Origin: Ridgeia piscesae
Taxonomy: Eukaryota; Annelida; Polychaeta; Sabellida; Siboglinidae
Direction of reading: 5' to 3'
Assembly: GCA_025642075.2 (NCBI GenBank)
Contig: JAODUO010000974.1
Coordinates: 69,501 to 133,500, forward strand
DNA: 64,000 nucleotides
The notes below the pieces were generated by a model, which was not told where the DNA came from, ran no database searches, and was given only the letters and a program-made list of their open reading frames with translations. Positions 25,701-55,122 of the stretch are shown piece after piece. Both the position numbers and the translations under genes were made by a program. Every line of letters begins with the position of its first letter. Position 1 is the stretch's first letter.

Positions 25701-27942
25701 CATGCCTGGCCTGGATAGACCTGAAGCTGCAGTGAATCCGAAAAACAACGTTCTTGTGAGCGACTCGTCAAGACAGTCGAGCTGGTCTAGCACCAGTGGC
25801 TCCACCAACCGTATGATCCAGATGTTGTTGAGTAAATCTGACGAGTCGCAGGGCTCCGGCTCCTGGAGCAGTGACGGGAGTGTCGATATGCCGGTCGCAG
25901 AGAGAGACAGTCTTCTCGGGTGCTTCTCCATGGACATGCCGCTAGACCTTGCAGATATCACCCCGTCCATTAGCACTGTTGAGTCGTGTGAGCTCCAGTC
26001 ACTCTCCTCCACAGTCGCCACTGCTTCAGCTGGCCAAATGGTTGGCTCCAGACTTCAGCAGCTCCGGATCCAGAACAGGCAGATGGAGCAGGAGATGCAA
26101 CTGCATCAGATGAAGGCGTTGTTTGCCGGGCAGTGTCCGGGCACCGTACAGCAGCAGAGGAACAGTGCGATGTCTTTCAGTGACTGTCTCGTGGCAGCAG
26201 CCACCACCGACACAAGCACAAGACGGCCACAGAGCGAGTCGTCCATCGAGCAATACAGACACCAACAGGACGACTTGACCAGCCTCGCACAGCCGCCGAT
26301 TGCAGTCACATCGAGGCCCGGGTCGGATGTCACCGGCGTGTTTGCCAACACTGGATTCCCGACGCAGTCTCTCATGAACATACCACAGAAATGCAGCCTC
26401 ACGCAAAACCATGCTTCGCTGAATAACATCCGTGGAGATCAGATGACGTTCGCCGGATCACGTGAATGCAATCCAAGTGCCAGTTTGATGCTGTCACCGC
26501 AATCTACTCTCAGTCACGCCAGTCCTGCGACAACGCCCCTGTCGATTCTCTCGCCGAAGACACATCACCGAGAGACCGGGATCTCAGGCTGCCAGTCGTT
26601 CACCCCGATCAGTGGCGGTTTCAACTTCGAGTCTCGCAGCTTTGTCAGTCCCGTTCGGCCAAAGGCTACCATGGGAACAGTTGCGCATGAACATGGCTGT
26701 GTCGGTGTGGCCAGTGACCCAGAGAGGGCGCCACTGAAGCCGGTCATCGCCAGTGAGTTGGAAGGTAATCGCGGCTTCCTTCCGTACGCGGCAGCTACAT
26801 CGCCAGCGTCTAGTGCTGAACTCTTACAACAAATGTTCCCGTGGTTATCAGACACTGTTGGTTCAGCGGTTCCTGTCATGACGTGTCCGCAGGAGTCGCC
26901 ATATGGGATGCCTCAAACGTACAACAATGATGGACAGTTTGCCCCCGTGTCGAGCATTCGGCCAGTGAAGCGAGGACGTAGCGGCAGCAATGCGGGTGTG
27001 ACGAAGAGAGCACGACACCACTCTGCACAAAGTTCGTTCAACGTCGAACGGTCAAGCACACCTGTGGATGGCGGTGGCAGGGCATGTGTAGGCCCCGCTC
27101 AAAGCTTTGCTATTCGCCAGCAGCAGCCGGTCGAGTCGGCCGCGTTCTCGCCAGAGATCCAGCACATCATGGGCTCCGACGGTATTCTCACCTCGCAAGC
27201 TCAGGCGGCTTACAACATGCAGCGCAGTCGCTCTGTGCCAGCACACCACGTGGTTCATGATGGACGCCATGGCGATGAAGGTGAATTCAGCGCTGCGGCA
27301 CCGCCGGATCGTTCATATAGCCGTGGTTTCGTTGATGAGCCGTCAAACGAAGAAATCACACAGCTACTCCAGGACAAGATGGATGGCATGGCGGGCACGG
27401 CACGCGGCCTACACGTGCCGCCGGTGCACGAGTATGGCGCACGCAAGAACCTCACAGAACTACTCGAAGGTGGCGCCACTCAGCAGCAGCAAGTTTACAG
27501 CAGTTGCCGTGGTGACCACATGATCAGTGGCGCCAGCTGGCGGCCGGCAACTCTGACTTTCAGCGATGGCGCGCGACAACGATTTCGCCGTGCCACGTCA
27601 TATCCGGGGGAAGACACTGCGCTGACGCCACCGTCATCCCAGAATCCAACGCCTGTTGATTTCGGTGGTGTCGTAGCGACGGTCGACCAGTCACAGTCAC
27701 GGCCGTGCAGCAGACAGGACTGTATGAGTGGAGGGAGGACTTTTGCGGTTGCCACGGCGATGCATACACCCAGCAGCATGGATGTGACGGGAGATGGACG
27801 GGAGCCCCTTGACGAGGCGCTCTTCTCCGACGTCTACGATGATGACAGCTCTGCCACTAGAGGCACTGCAGACAGCGTGTCGCCAGCCGACCAGCTGGTG
27901 ACGGACAATCAGCCGATGTCACTTGAATGGGGCCTAGCATAG
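14902..27942 (+). CDS. RFX7: RFX7-type (RFX5/RFX7 family) transcription factor, 8 exons, 1524 aa
   Basis: Winged-helix transcription factor binding X-box DNA. Exons: 14902-14984, 18028-18061, 18664-18749, 19322-19435, 20009-20125, 21423-21510, 23057-23267, 24101-27942; total 4575 nt, divisible by three. Residues about 35-60 (RIDSIL, GELTDVQKLLLYLKLPTG) match the RFX5/7 N-terminal helices. The DNA-binding domain covers about 72-150 (ALRWLRTHL, CLPKQDILDDY, ISQADFGKLVKQVFP, TRRLGQRGQSR, HCYGGL). Exon 7 holds the RFX7-like SLVCEWAQKLL...VVELARYLV block. Exon 8 starts with a QLQLQRKLQQRGQ helix, then PVLPKL at residues 340-345, which fits the PxLPxL motif used by RFX5/RFX7 to bind RFXANK/ANKRA2. 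It is followed by long Ser/Gln-rich disorder with RFX7-like islands (SFTPISGG...SPVRP near 1076, RSRSVP near 1286, KNLTELLEG near 1359). The protein is longer than human RFX7 as I recall it (about 1360-1460 aa). All introns are GT-AG except intron 5. Confidence 0.92.
15166..15177 (+). promoter_or_regulatory. Weak X-box-like site in RFX7 intron 1
   Basis: CTTGCT followed directly by GGCAAC resembles the RFX X-box (two half-sites, GTTGCC/GGCAAC type). The right half is perfect and the left differs at the first base and last base. It lies about 270 bases downstream of the RFX7 start codon. Autoregulation by an RFX factor would be a natural guess, but one imperfect site is weak evidence. Confidence 0.2.
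16133..16390. repeat. Imperfect repeats with a CTGGTTYGATACCAGAA core in RFX7 intron 1
   Basis: Related copies of a motif beginning GTGCTGGTTTGATACCAG occur near 16139, 16267 and 16310, each followed by TTCGATA and GATTGATA. The motif is itself partly palindromic (CTGGT...ACCAG). It may be a fragment of a DNA-transposon terminus. No transposase is visible. Confidence 0.5.
17224..17379. mobile_element. Probable hAT-type MITE or terminal fragment
   Basis: A block of repeated, oppositely oriented ATTTAAATAC / CAAATAC motifs, ending (read on minus) CAGACATGGGGTCAAATACG. Such TATTTGAAAGTATT-rich termini are typical of non-autonomous hAT elements in aquatic animals, by general knowledge. No coding capacity. 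Located in RFX7 intron 1. Confidence 0.45.
18068..18142. repeat. (CA)n(TA)n microsatellite beside the RFX7 exon 2 donor
   Basis: About 22 bases of CA followed by about 52 bases of TA, starting only seven bases after the GTAAAT donor of the 34-base exon 2 (18028-18061). Intronic CA repeats next to a 5' splice site can bind hnRNP L and modulate exon use in vertebrates. An effect here is inference. Confidence 0.97.
20799..20842. repeat. 17 bp perfect inverted repeat
   Basis: TTGATAATTATGTAGAC at 20799-20815 is repeated in reverse complement at 20826-20842 with a 10-base loop. It lies inside the U12-type intron of RFX7 and may be the core of a small palindromic transposon. Confidence 0.9.
21204..21260. 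repeat. 17 bp perfect inverted repeat
   Basis: GTAAAACCAATTAAATG at 21204-21220 pairs with its reverse complement at 21244-21260 around 23 bases. This is the second hairpin in the same intron, about 160 bases upstream of exon 6. Confidence 0.9.
21775..23010. mobile_element. Putative non-autonomous hAT-like element in RFX7 intron 6
   Basis: The left end (about 21780-21895) and right end (about 22870-23005) both carry many copies of TACTTTTACTTGAGTAAC-type motifs in both orientations, such as subterminal repeats of hAT elements. About 960 bases lie between them with no transposase that I can recognise. Only 50 bases separate it from RFX7 exon 7. Related motifs occur at the right edge of the window. 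Confidence 0.45.
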
Positions 27943-30900
27943 TAGCAGGTTAGCCGAGTGACGACAATCGAGGCAGTGTTTTTTTCGTCCAGGTGATGTG
28001 ATCATTGAAACTAATTATGTTGTGCATTTATTCATAGTTTAACGTAACATAGAAGTACATGAGAGGATTTATTACACCAGTGTAGCCTTACGTCAGATAT
28101 AGGTAATTATTATTATCAAATCCTGCAGCAGATGACAGAAAAGTAGTAGGATGGCTTCATCGTTTTATTTTATATTTATGCAGGGAAAGAAGGAATACCC
28201 AGGAGACAGGCAGTATTGGGAGAATTCCGAATGCTATTCCTGTATGGTCTGTAAACTCAAAATCATGGCTTTTTGTATTAGTTATTATTGGCTCATAAAT
28301 TCGTAATTATAAAAAATTTACATTTGACTGTTACAAAGGCAAAACCAAAGATGATAATCCAAGTTTCCGATGTTTGTGCTACCATGCATTCTTGAGTAAA
28401 TAGTAAATACCCTGCAAGATTTGTGCAACATGTTATGGACTAGATCATTATTAGTCGTAACATAAGTCTTCGTATTCCAAACATGCAGAAGGGTTCCATA
28501 TACGACTTTAAAGTAAGAACAGATATTTACTTCATTTATCCAATTTCATTTGTTAATATATTTAGTCGGTCTTATTTTATATGTATCATTTTACCATTAA
28601 TTTTAGTTGATCATTCACACTAGAATAGATTGCAACTTTACTGCATCATTTCGTCATGGAGTCACATTATTGGAGTTGCACTACAGTTTGAAAGGGACGA
28701 TTTGTTTGTTGTGGTAAACATGCATGATCAAGTGATACGATTAGTTGCACTCATGTTCATGTTATTTTGTCAGTGAAATCATGTTGCGATTCAACCTAGC
28801 TTGCTTGGTTATACACTCTATCTAGTATATAACGTCTTGTTTCGTTGACGATGCTTTTTAACAGAACACGGTTTTAGAAACCAGCTGTTTGTTTTAGGGG
28901 GCTGTTTGTTCTAGGGGGCACACTATGTGATTCTTTTAAACAGACGTTCCATAGACAAAGACATTGGTGCTGTACCTCTGTTCATATTCACGAACATGTT
29001 TATTTTATATATATATCACAGTCACTATTGTTGTTGTTAAATGTACACATTGTTTCGTATTACAATCAACCCAAGTGCATGAGTCAATTGTGTGCCTAGA
29101 TTTGTGCTTAATTTTAAGTGCATGCTTATATCGTCAAGTGCTGCAAATGATATACAAACGGTGCATGAATAAACCTGATTACAATGTTGTTGCCTTGTTT
29201 GAAATCGCATTTAGTGAAGGCATACCATCAGTCGGTGTGTGATGTTATTTTGCAAGGAAGACAACAATAATAAACTATATATATATATATGTGTGTTTAA
29301 ATAATGTTTATGTCGATATATGGAATGTTATGATGGCACATCCGGATCATCTCAGAGCAGATATCACTGCTATTAAACAACAAATCGCAATTAAAAACTT
29401 GTATTTATAGTTACACAAATCAATAAGAACATTCCATTTGACACTAATAATAATATATACCGGTATGTTATATATAATATTCTTGCACCAGTGGCAGTGT
29501 ACACAATAACTGGCAGTAGTCGACAATGGAATGGGCCTGCCATTTACCACTGATAAAATACCATCTACCTTCATAATAATATACCTTTCACCTCCATAAT
29601 AACATCAAACATGCAAGTGCAACATGTACATACCTGTGCAGTGACATTGTGGGTATATGGCACAGTGTAAAAATCCTTACATTGACTACAGATATACAGA
29701 TTTATCTAGTGAAAATATAACGTAAAAATTAAACTAAAAGTTCATTGATGCTGTTTCCAGAAAACAATTCATATATTATGCCGTTCATACATCATGAAAG
29801 ATATAGCAATCTTTAAGGTCTGGAAGCAAAGAACAATAACCCCCAAAGCACACTCATGTCTTAGTTAAATGCTACAGTCTCATTTGAATATAAATATAAA
29901 CAATTAAGCTAAATGTGGAGTTTTGTCTTCTCTGGGCCATTTTCTTCCGATCAACAATTTACAGTATAAGAAAACAAGTTATTTACTTATTTTCCATATG
30001 ACATACTTGATGGCCTGAGATAACTGTGTGGCGACCCACTCTACCACAAAGGGCATCACCACAGGAATTAGTAGATTATATAATAAAAATACTGCTAATG
30101 GTGACACCTGCTGCCCTGATCAAGATGTTTAAATTAATAAATCTATTAAGATATTACAATAGAACGTGACTGAATTTTTCACCTGCCAATCCAAAATGAG
30201 ACACTTCTTGCCAATGGTCACTGCGAGCTATAGGCCAAAATACAACACTTTATAATAAATTATATGTGTTACTCAAATGTGTTTATATTGTTTTTTTACA
30301 GCTACATTTTATTTTAATTGCAGACATTGTGGCAAATTACTGCAAACCTTGCAAACTTCAGCCAACAATGAAACCCACAGCCTACAGACTGAAAAACCAT
30401 CTATCAGAGTAAAAACCTGTCACCAAAGTGAAAACCACAATTAGAACTGTGAAAGCCCCTGTTGACAGTGTGAAAATACATGACGGACTGAATGAAAAAA
30501 TCGTTTTCCTCTTTAAAATCATACTTCATATTTTCTAAATTAGAATTGCTTTATTTCAGAACTAGTGTGAAAACACTGAATATAACTAATATTGTGGTAT
30601 AATTTCTTCTTTCTGAAAATACGTGGAATAAAAATCAACATTTTTTCGAGAAACATCTCATTTTGGCACAGTACGTTTGATCTGTCACTGGCAGTCTGAC
30701 GTTATGTCATGGGTATTAATGTGCTAACTTTGGGGCTCTGTAACTGCATCTCATCCCCAGCACCGAGATCCACTCTCCACTTTATATTCAGTCACTCCTT
30801 TGGACATTCTGATCAATCATTTGGAAACCTATTTAAAAAAAACTGTTATTTACTTTTTATATATATAAATATATTTTATACCAACAACGATCTTCAACAT

Positions 30901-31146
30901 TTTAAAGTTGGTTGGTGTCTATTGGAAGATATGCTTCATTTTTCAACCTAGTAGTGAACCCCCTCCTCCAAATGGGGCCACTGTTTTTAAATTCAAAATA
31001 TACATTAGGGCAATAAGGGCAATAACTGCGCCCTTGGTGTTTGTTTGAGTAAGATGTTAAAACAGATTTGTTAAACTTTGACAACGAAACTACAAGAGAC
31101 AACCCATTGTAACTGTCAGCCGCGGAGTGCGATGTCAGCGTCATGT
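27943..31146. other. Convergent 3' region of RFX7 and the SV2-like gene
   Basis: RFX7 (plus) ends at 27942 and the SV2-like gene (minus) at 31147, so this 3.2 kb holds both 3' UTRs and a short intergenic spacer. AATAAA at 29168-29173 is a candidate RFX7 polyadenylation signal, giving a 3' UTR of about 1.2 kb. A short TA run lies near 29276-29291. No coding sequence with family resemblance was found. Confidence 0.5.
29168..29173 (+). terminator. Candidate RFX7 polyadenylation signal
   Basis: AATAAA about 1.2 kb past the RFX7 stop codon; another AATAAA-like string follows near 29270. It was chosen by position only. Confidence 0.35.
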
Positions 31147-49278
<18,132 letters not shown>

Positions 49279-51060
49279 ATTTGTTTACATTTTTAGCCCC
49301 ATTTTTGAAGTGCTGCAGTCCAACTATTTCCGTTTCCGGTTGATAGGGAGTATTTATTATTTCATGCTGAAATAAACTTAGGCTCCTTTGACAAATTAAT
49401 TGTGGGCGCCCGTGCTCAAGTGTGAATGTGTGTTTGTGTACCCGCGCGTGTGCGTGTTTGTGTGCGTTCGTCAGTTGCCGTATAAAATATGTTTTTCTAA
49501 TTTTGAAAACAAGTCATAGATTTATAAAACGTTATTGTGAAAAGAATGTAGCCCTAGGCTTACCCGGTAGGCTTTACCATAACTTTTAAATACGTTTTTA
49601 ATCTATTACGCCTACCAACCTAAACAGTAAGGTTTTACTGGGTAACGAGGAAGCGTACGATATATTATTTATCTTAATTGTTTGCATATATGTTAAAATG
49701 TCACTTGTCTTTAATTCAGTAGACACGTCTAGATTATTTTCCATTACAAATTAAATAGAAAGAGGTTACACAGATGGTACGTCAATTTGCTTCACAGTTT
49801 CAAATAAATAATAGGCAGGAGTCAGTGTTGCCATGCGCAACCAGTAATGTTTGCATCAGTACCCCTGACTGATAGCCTCCGCAAACCGCCGAGATATCAT
49901 GTACGCAAATGACTTAGGGGTAAGAGCAGTGCGGAATTGCAGCATCGCAGGGAAATCAAATTCTTGGATTAATTAGACGAAATATAGTTCCTACAAGGGA
50001 AAATAACTAATACAAAATAATAGTTAGGCCTCATTTAGAGTATTGTATACAAGCATGGAGGCCATATATCGCAAGAAGGACATAACTATGCTAGAAAGAA
50101 ACAAATGAGAGCAATTTAACCAATCACATTGGAGATCGAGCCTAATCGCATTAAATGTTCCGATGCTCTTGGCAGTTTTAAATGTTTGCTAAAACACGTC
50201 TGTTTAGAACGTTATTGTAAGCGAACACTAATAGCCGGGTTTGTGACTTTCCTCAATGATCCGGTGGATATATTTATATCAGTAATATTTTAGAAGTATT
50301 TATGTATATATTTTATTTTATATTGCTATATTTTAGTAAGTAATTCGTGCATTCTAATTTTAAGGTAATATCTTGCTATCGTATTCCAATTATTTTGTTT
50401 AATTTTACCTATAAGTATTGTAAATTTTTAGATTAATATTTATAACTATTGGCACAAATGCTAGTTTAAATGACTGTCTTACTACAACTATTTTGGGTTC
50501 ATGATCACGATCTATTTTGTGTTGTAAAGGGCCACGAATTATTGTGGATCTGGCTATACAGTAAATTAAAATATTTTTAGCATTATAACAAATGCCAATA
50601 TAGCGGAAAAGATGTGAATGCAGCTTCCACGCATGCGCACGGTTTGTCGGTACGAAGGTCGTGCGGAAATGAGGTCATCGCTGTTGACGTGCGCCATTCT
50701 CCATGGCAAAAGATAAAAAACGAGGCGCCCCTGCAAGCAATATGCAATGCTTTCAGCACTTTCACGGTAAAAGGAGTTTTGAGAAATAATATTTTCGTAA
50801 TATATATGGACAACAAAAATGGACAACAAAAATGAATATAGTACAACTTTTATATAACGCTATTATGATTTAAACTCGATCGGAGGCAAGGCTACACCAA
50901 AATAGTTGTGAGAGTGAGCAAAACGAACTGAACAGATTTGTTGTATTAGTATCATTACAACGATTACTCATATAAATCGTAACTCTGGTTTCAAACCAAT
51001 TTTATTGTATATCTTGTTAATACTTGTCTAATAATTACCAATATCATAATTATTTCGGTA
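49279..51060. other. Upstream flank of the SV2-like gene, no firm gene
   Basis: Holds the presumed promoter of the SV2-like gene just above 49278. At about 49960-50105 it holds a plus-strand LINE remnant (LGLIRRN..., VRPHLEYCIQAWRPYIARR) followed at 50150-50210 by a second tail-like string (LGSFKCLLKHVCL). At 50629-50640 there is an NRF-1-like ACGCATGCGCAC. Otherwise AT-rich sequence with nothing recognisable. Confidence 0.5.
49960..50215 (+). mobile_element. LINE C-terminal fragment
   Basis: Encodes the post-RT region VRPHLEYCIQAWRPYIA, then frameshifts and stops. The downstream string ALGSFKCLLKHVCL is like the end of a related ORF. No upstream RT, so it is a short dead insertion. Confidence 0.6.
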
Positions 51061-51079
51061 TAGTACGCTTTCATCTGCA

Positions 51080-51170
51080 TGACGTCACTGTCGCTAGGCG
51101 CTACGTCACACCATAAACGTTATAGTTTCATTTTGGGACTTCCGGAAGCCATTTTGTAGTTTCCGCCATT
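51080..51170 (+). promoter_or_regulatory. Promoter-like cluster of CRE, ETS and YY1-type motifs
   Basis: Within 90 bases: ATGACGTCA (full CRE), CTACGTCAC (half CRE), ACTTCCGG (ETS), GCCATTTTG and CCGCCATTT (YY1-like). This looks like a TATA-less promoter reading right, but no confident gene follows. The motif reading is by eye, from vertebrate consensus sequences. Confidence 0.4.
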
Positions 51171-51225
51171 TATACCCAGAAAGGTTTCGTATCCAAGAAA
51201 CTTATTCTTTGTTGTTTTAAGTTAT

Positions 51226-51535
51226 GTCTTCTGTATATTGCAGATTCAGAGCGTCATCCGTTATGTCAGCGGACTTCAGAAGTCGGACTGTCAAGCAAAA
51301 GGTATGTGGCTAATTCTTAATGTGTGTTTCTTTTTCAGATGTGATGTGACCCAGAAGAGGACACAGAAGATGGAGCAGAAGAGGACGCAGAAGAGGACAC
51401 TGAAGAGGACAACGAAGAGGACGCAGAAGAGAAGTCAGAAGAGGACACAGAAGAGGACGCTGAAGAGGACGCAGAAGATGGAGTAGAAGAGGACGCAGAA
51501 GAGGACGCAGAAGAGACCCTAATCAGGTTAATCAC
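51226..51535 (+). other. Possible small gene with an acidic or basic repeat exon
   Basis: A start codon at 51226 opens MSSVYCRFRASSVMSADF...KQK up to a donor (AAAG/GTATGT) at about 51300. A second block at 51355-51527 is made of imperfect 12-base GAAGAGGACGCA units. Read one way these give Glu-Asp-rich EEDAEEDTEED, and another way Lys-Arg-rich KRTQKRT ending in a stop. Phase supports either, depending on the acceptor, so the product is unresolved. Shorter look-alikes of the first block occur near 51570 and 51750. This may be a real gene under the preceding promoter-like block, or only repeat sequence. Confidence 0.25.
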
Positions 51536-52246
51536 TTGCTGCTCTATTAACTCTCTCATTTTCTGTTTTCATGTGCCGTGACGTCAGCGGACACGGAAGG
51601 GTGATTATCGGGCGAGAGGTAATTACAGATTCATTTTATTTCTACCGCCAAGTTTTAACTGACATGTATCGCCTTTCAGCACTTAAAGAAGTAGGCTCTA
51701 CAAGTTTTCTTTTGCTGTATTAATTATGTGTTTTGTTGATGTTATGTGTGCAAAGCGTCGCCCGTGATGTCATTCGACATCCGAAGTCTGAACATAAAAT
51801 AAAAACTATTTATGCAATTGCTCTTTCCGCATAACTGTAACTACTTTAGTTTGTTTGTAATTAGTTTGCTAATTCCTCACTTATATTCGTTTTCAGGTGA
51901 CCCTACCTGGCTCGTGCGTCAGGTTGCTGGCCTATTAAGCCGCGACTTAATAATCAAACAGGTAAGGCAACAGTTCTGTTATTGTGATGTTAATGCACTC
52001 TTGTTTAGTGTTGTCTTCTTTCTGTTCTCACGTGGATGCACCCAGCAGGCACCTAACGACGGTGTTTTACTTCATCTTTGGTGCATGTCGAGCAAGGGTA
52101 CGGGGGATGGTTTGGTTTAAAATGTTGTGTTTTTTGTATGAAGTAGTTGAGGTCAGCCGCTCAATTGACATTTACCTTTCTTGTCATCCAGAATTGATAT
52201 GACGCCAGGTCGCCACCGTTTGTTGTAACTTGTGTTTATTTAACAG

Positions 52247-52476
52247 CGATGAGAAGCGGCAAGGTAACAACAGGTAACGAAGTGACGACAGGCGGCAAGA
52301 TCACGACAGGCGGCAAGGCGACGACAGGCAACAAGGCGACGACAGGCAGCAAGGTGGTGACAGGCGGCAAGGTGACGACAGCTGCGAAGGTGACGACAGC
52401 CGGCGAAGTGATGACAGGCGGCAAGGTGACGATCGTTGGAGTAGTGCACAAAGCACTTATTCCGGCGTCTTGGTAG
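52247..52476 (+). other. Possible exon of K-V-T-T-G-G repeats
   Basis: Behind an acceptor-like TTTAACAG, an open frame (52249-52476, 75 codons, proper stop) encodes about ten imperfect six-residue repeats of the type KVTTGG/KATTGN, from an 18-base DNA unit. Codon substitutions between units mostly keep Lys and Thr-Thr. Two upstream open segments (51897-51960 and 52049-52099) have compatible phases and splice-like borders. I do not recognise the protein. It may be a low-complexity coding exon or a minisatellite that is open by chance. Confidence 0.3.
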
Positions 52477-52893
52477 ACTAAACATTACATATACAGACAG
52501 GAACTTTCAATCCACGTGATCTTCCTTGGATGAGAAAACGTTAAATTTCATCTCAGCATCCAGTTTGTCTTAATACGGACGTCAGCCTGTTATTTTAAAA
52601 TGGTCGCAAGAGCAGAACTTTAAAGTTTCCTCGTGAACATCAATGCAGCATTTCTGACAGGGTGTTTGAAGCCAAATGTCTGCATTTTAATAAACAACAA
52701 TACAATACACACCTCGTCGTTGACGCATTCATTCTACACGGGGTTGGAGCATACCCGAAATTGTACTGTAAGGGGGGGGGTATGTGGGCAAAGATCCGTG
52801 TTGGTGTCCGGGGAAGACAGAGAGACATTAACGGTGCAAACTCTGCGTCGATTCCTCCAAGTACGTACCCGACCGGAACCCGAACGGACAGAC

Positions 52894-52896
52894 ACA

Positions 52897-52984
<88 letters not shown>

Positions 52985-53474
52985 CGACGGACGCACGCAC
53001 GGACGGACGGACGGACGGACGGACGGACGGACGGACGGACGGACGGACGGACGGACGGGCGGGGGACGGGCGGGCGGCGGGGCGGGCGGCGGACGGAGGC
53101 GGCGGACGGAGGACGGACGCGGGCGGACGGGCGGACGGACGGACGGACGGACGGACGGACGGACGGACGGACGGACGGACGGACGGACGGACGGACGGAC
53201 GGACGGACGGACGGACGGACGGACGGACGGACGGACGGACGGACGGACGGACGGACGGACGGACGGACAAACCCACGCCCATGCGCGCGCACACTCTCAC
53301 ATTACACACGTACACGTACACGTACACGTACACGTACACGTACACGTACACGTACACGTACACGTACACGTACACGTACACGTACACGTACACGTACACG
53401 TACACGTACACGTACACGTACACGTACACGTACACGTACAGACACGCACGCACGCACGCACGCACGCACACAGA

Positions 53475-53526
<52 letters not shown>
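52894..53526. repeat. Compound microsatellite: CACG, GGAC, CGTACA and CA blocks
   Basis: Four blocks in a row: (CGCA)n at 52894-52998, (GGAC)n at about 52998-53270 with a G/C-only interruption at 53056-53135, (CGTACA)n hexamer at about 53308-53440, then CGCA again and (CA)n at about 53476-53526. Long open frames through this region are artefacts. Confidence 0.95.
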
Positions 53527-53529
<3 letters not shown>

Positions 53530-53875
53530 TGGGGTTGCATCTGTCCCAACTGGAGAGACGACCGCATTACAACCCTCATAAATACGCCGCTGTAACCAAA
53601 CAGAACGACAGAATGACGACGCCAGGGAATTGCGCACAACAACAATACTGAAATAACTGCGTACGCATCACACCAGATGACACCACACTATTTCATGTGG
53701 CCGTTCATCTGCCGACTGAAATGCAACACGCATATGTAAACAACCCTATCAATGTCAGGAAGAAATGTGGGGGAGACATGAATACAGACGAAAGACCGAC
53801 GAGGAAGCTGGATCCCCATGTAATGTGTATGAATTTCACTGGCGATAAAGTATTGCTGTCACACTTTCCATCAAA
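53527..53875. other. Spacer between two repeat arrays
   Basis: Unique-looking sequence of about 350 bases. Open frames entering from the neighbouring arrays end here; no family resemblance seen. Confidence 0.4.
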
Positions 53876-55122
53876 TGTCTTCTGTGTTCTCTGTGTCCTT
53901 CTGTGTCCTCTTCTGTGTGTCATTCTGTATCCTCTTCTTTGTGTCCTGTGTTTTCTTCTTTGTGTCCTTCTGTGTCCTTTTTTGTGTCCTATTTCCTCTT
54001 CTTTGTGTCCTTATGTGTCCTTTTCTTTGTGTCCTTCTGTGTCCTCTTCTGTGTGTCCTTCTGTGTCCCCTTCTGTGTGTCATTCTGTGTCCCCTTCTGT
54101 GTGTCCTTCTGTGTCCTCTTCTGTGTGTCCTTCTGTGCCCTCTTCTTTGTGTCCATCTGTGTCCTCTTCTGTGTGTCCTTCTGTGTCCTCTTCTGTGTGT
54201 CCTTCTGTGTCCTCTTCTGTGTGTCCTTCTGTGTCCTCTTCTGTGTGTCCTTCTGTGTCCTCTTCTGTGTGTCCTTCTGTGTCCTCTTCTGTGTGTCCTT
54301 CTGTGTCCTCTTCTGTGTGTCCTTCTGTGTCCTCTTCTGTGTGTCCTTCTGTGTCCTCTTCTGTGTGTCCTTCTGTGTCCTCTTCTGTGTGTCCTTCTGT
54401 GTCCTCTTCTGTGTGTCCTTCTGTGTCCTCTTCTGTGTGTCCTTCTGTGTCCCTTCTGTGTGTCTTCTGTGTCCTTCTGTGTGTCCTTCTGTGTCCTCTT
54501 CTGTGTGTCCTTCTGTGTCCTCTTCTGTGTGTCCTTCTGTGTCCTTTTCTGTGTGTCCTTCTGTGTCCCTTTTGTGTGTCCTTCTGTGTCCTCTTCTGTG
54601 TCCTTCTGTGTCCTTTCTGTGTGTCCTTCTGTGTCCTCTTCTGTGTGTCCTTCTGTGTCCTCTTCTGTGTGTCCTTCTGTGTCCTCTTCTGTGTGTCCTT
54701 CTGTGTCCTCTTCTGTGTGTCCTTCTGTGTCCTTTTCTGTGTGTCCTTCTGTGTCCCCTTCTGTGTGTCCTTCTGTGTCCCTTCTGTGTGTCCTTCTGTG
54801 TCCTCTTCTGTGTGTCCTTCTGTGTCCTCTTCTGTGTGTCCTTCTGTGTCCTTTTATGTGTGTCCTTCTCTGTCCCATTCTTTGTGTCCTTCTGTGTCCC
54901 CTTCTGTGTGTCCTTCTGTGTCCTCTTCTGTATGTCCTTCTGTGTCCTCTTCTGTGTGTCCTTCTGTGTCCTCTTCTGTGTGTCCTTCTGTGTCCTCTTT
55001 CTGTGTGTCCTTCTGTGTCCTTTTCTGTGTGTCCTTCTGTGTCCCCTTCTATGTGTCCTTCTGTGTCCTCTTCTGTGTGTCCTTCTGTGTCCTCTTCTGT
55101 GTGTCCTTCTGCTTCCTCTTCT
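53876..55122. repeat. 22 bp minisatellite (TCCTCTTCTGTG type)
   Basis: About 1.25 kb, roughly 55 copies, of a 22-base unit combining TGTGTCCTTC and TGTGTCCTCTTC; occasional one-base variants. No stops in most frames on either strand. On minus one frame reads TEEDTEGH repeats after an MEAATGGEEEAEGH start, another HRRTHRRG. On minus, just upstream (55130-55290), splice-like borders and a short open KYADTEDGIESTKTK segment hint at an exon, but I cannot join them. Coding status is undecided. Confidence 0.93.

Noticed and set aside
24120..27779. Many reverse-strand and alternate-frame ORFs within RFX7 exon 8
   Set aside because: Shadows of a GC-richer coding exon; only the frame continuing from exon 7 has RFX7 resemblance.
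52828..53651. Frames of about 150-330 codons through the compound microsatellite
   Set aside because: Arg-Thr-Asp-Gly and His-Val runs are direct translations of the tetra- and hexanucleotide repeats.
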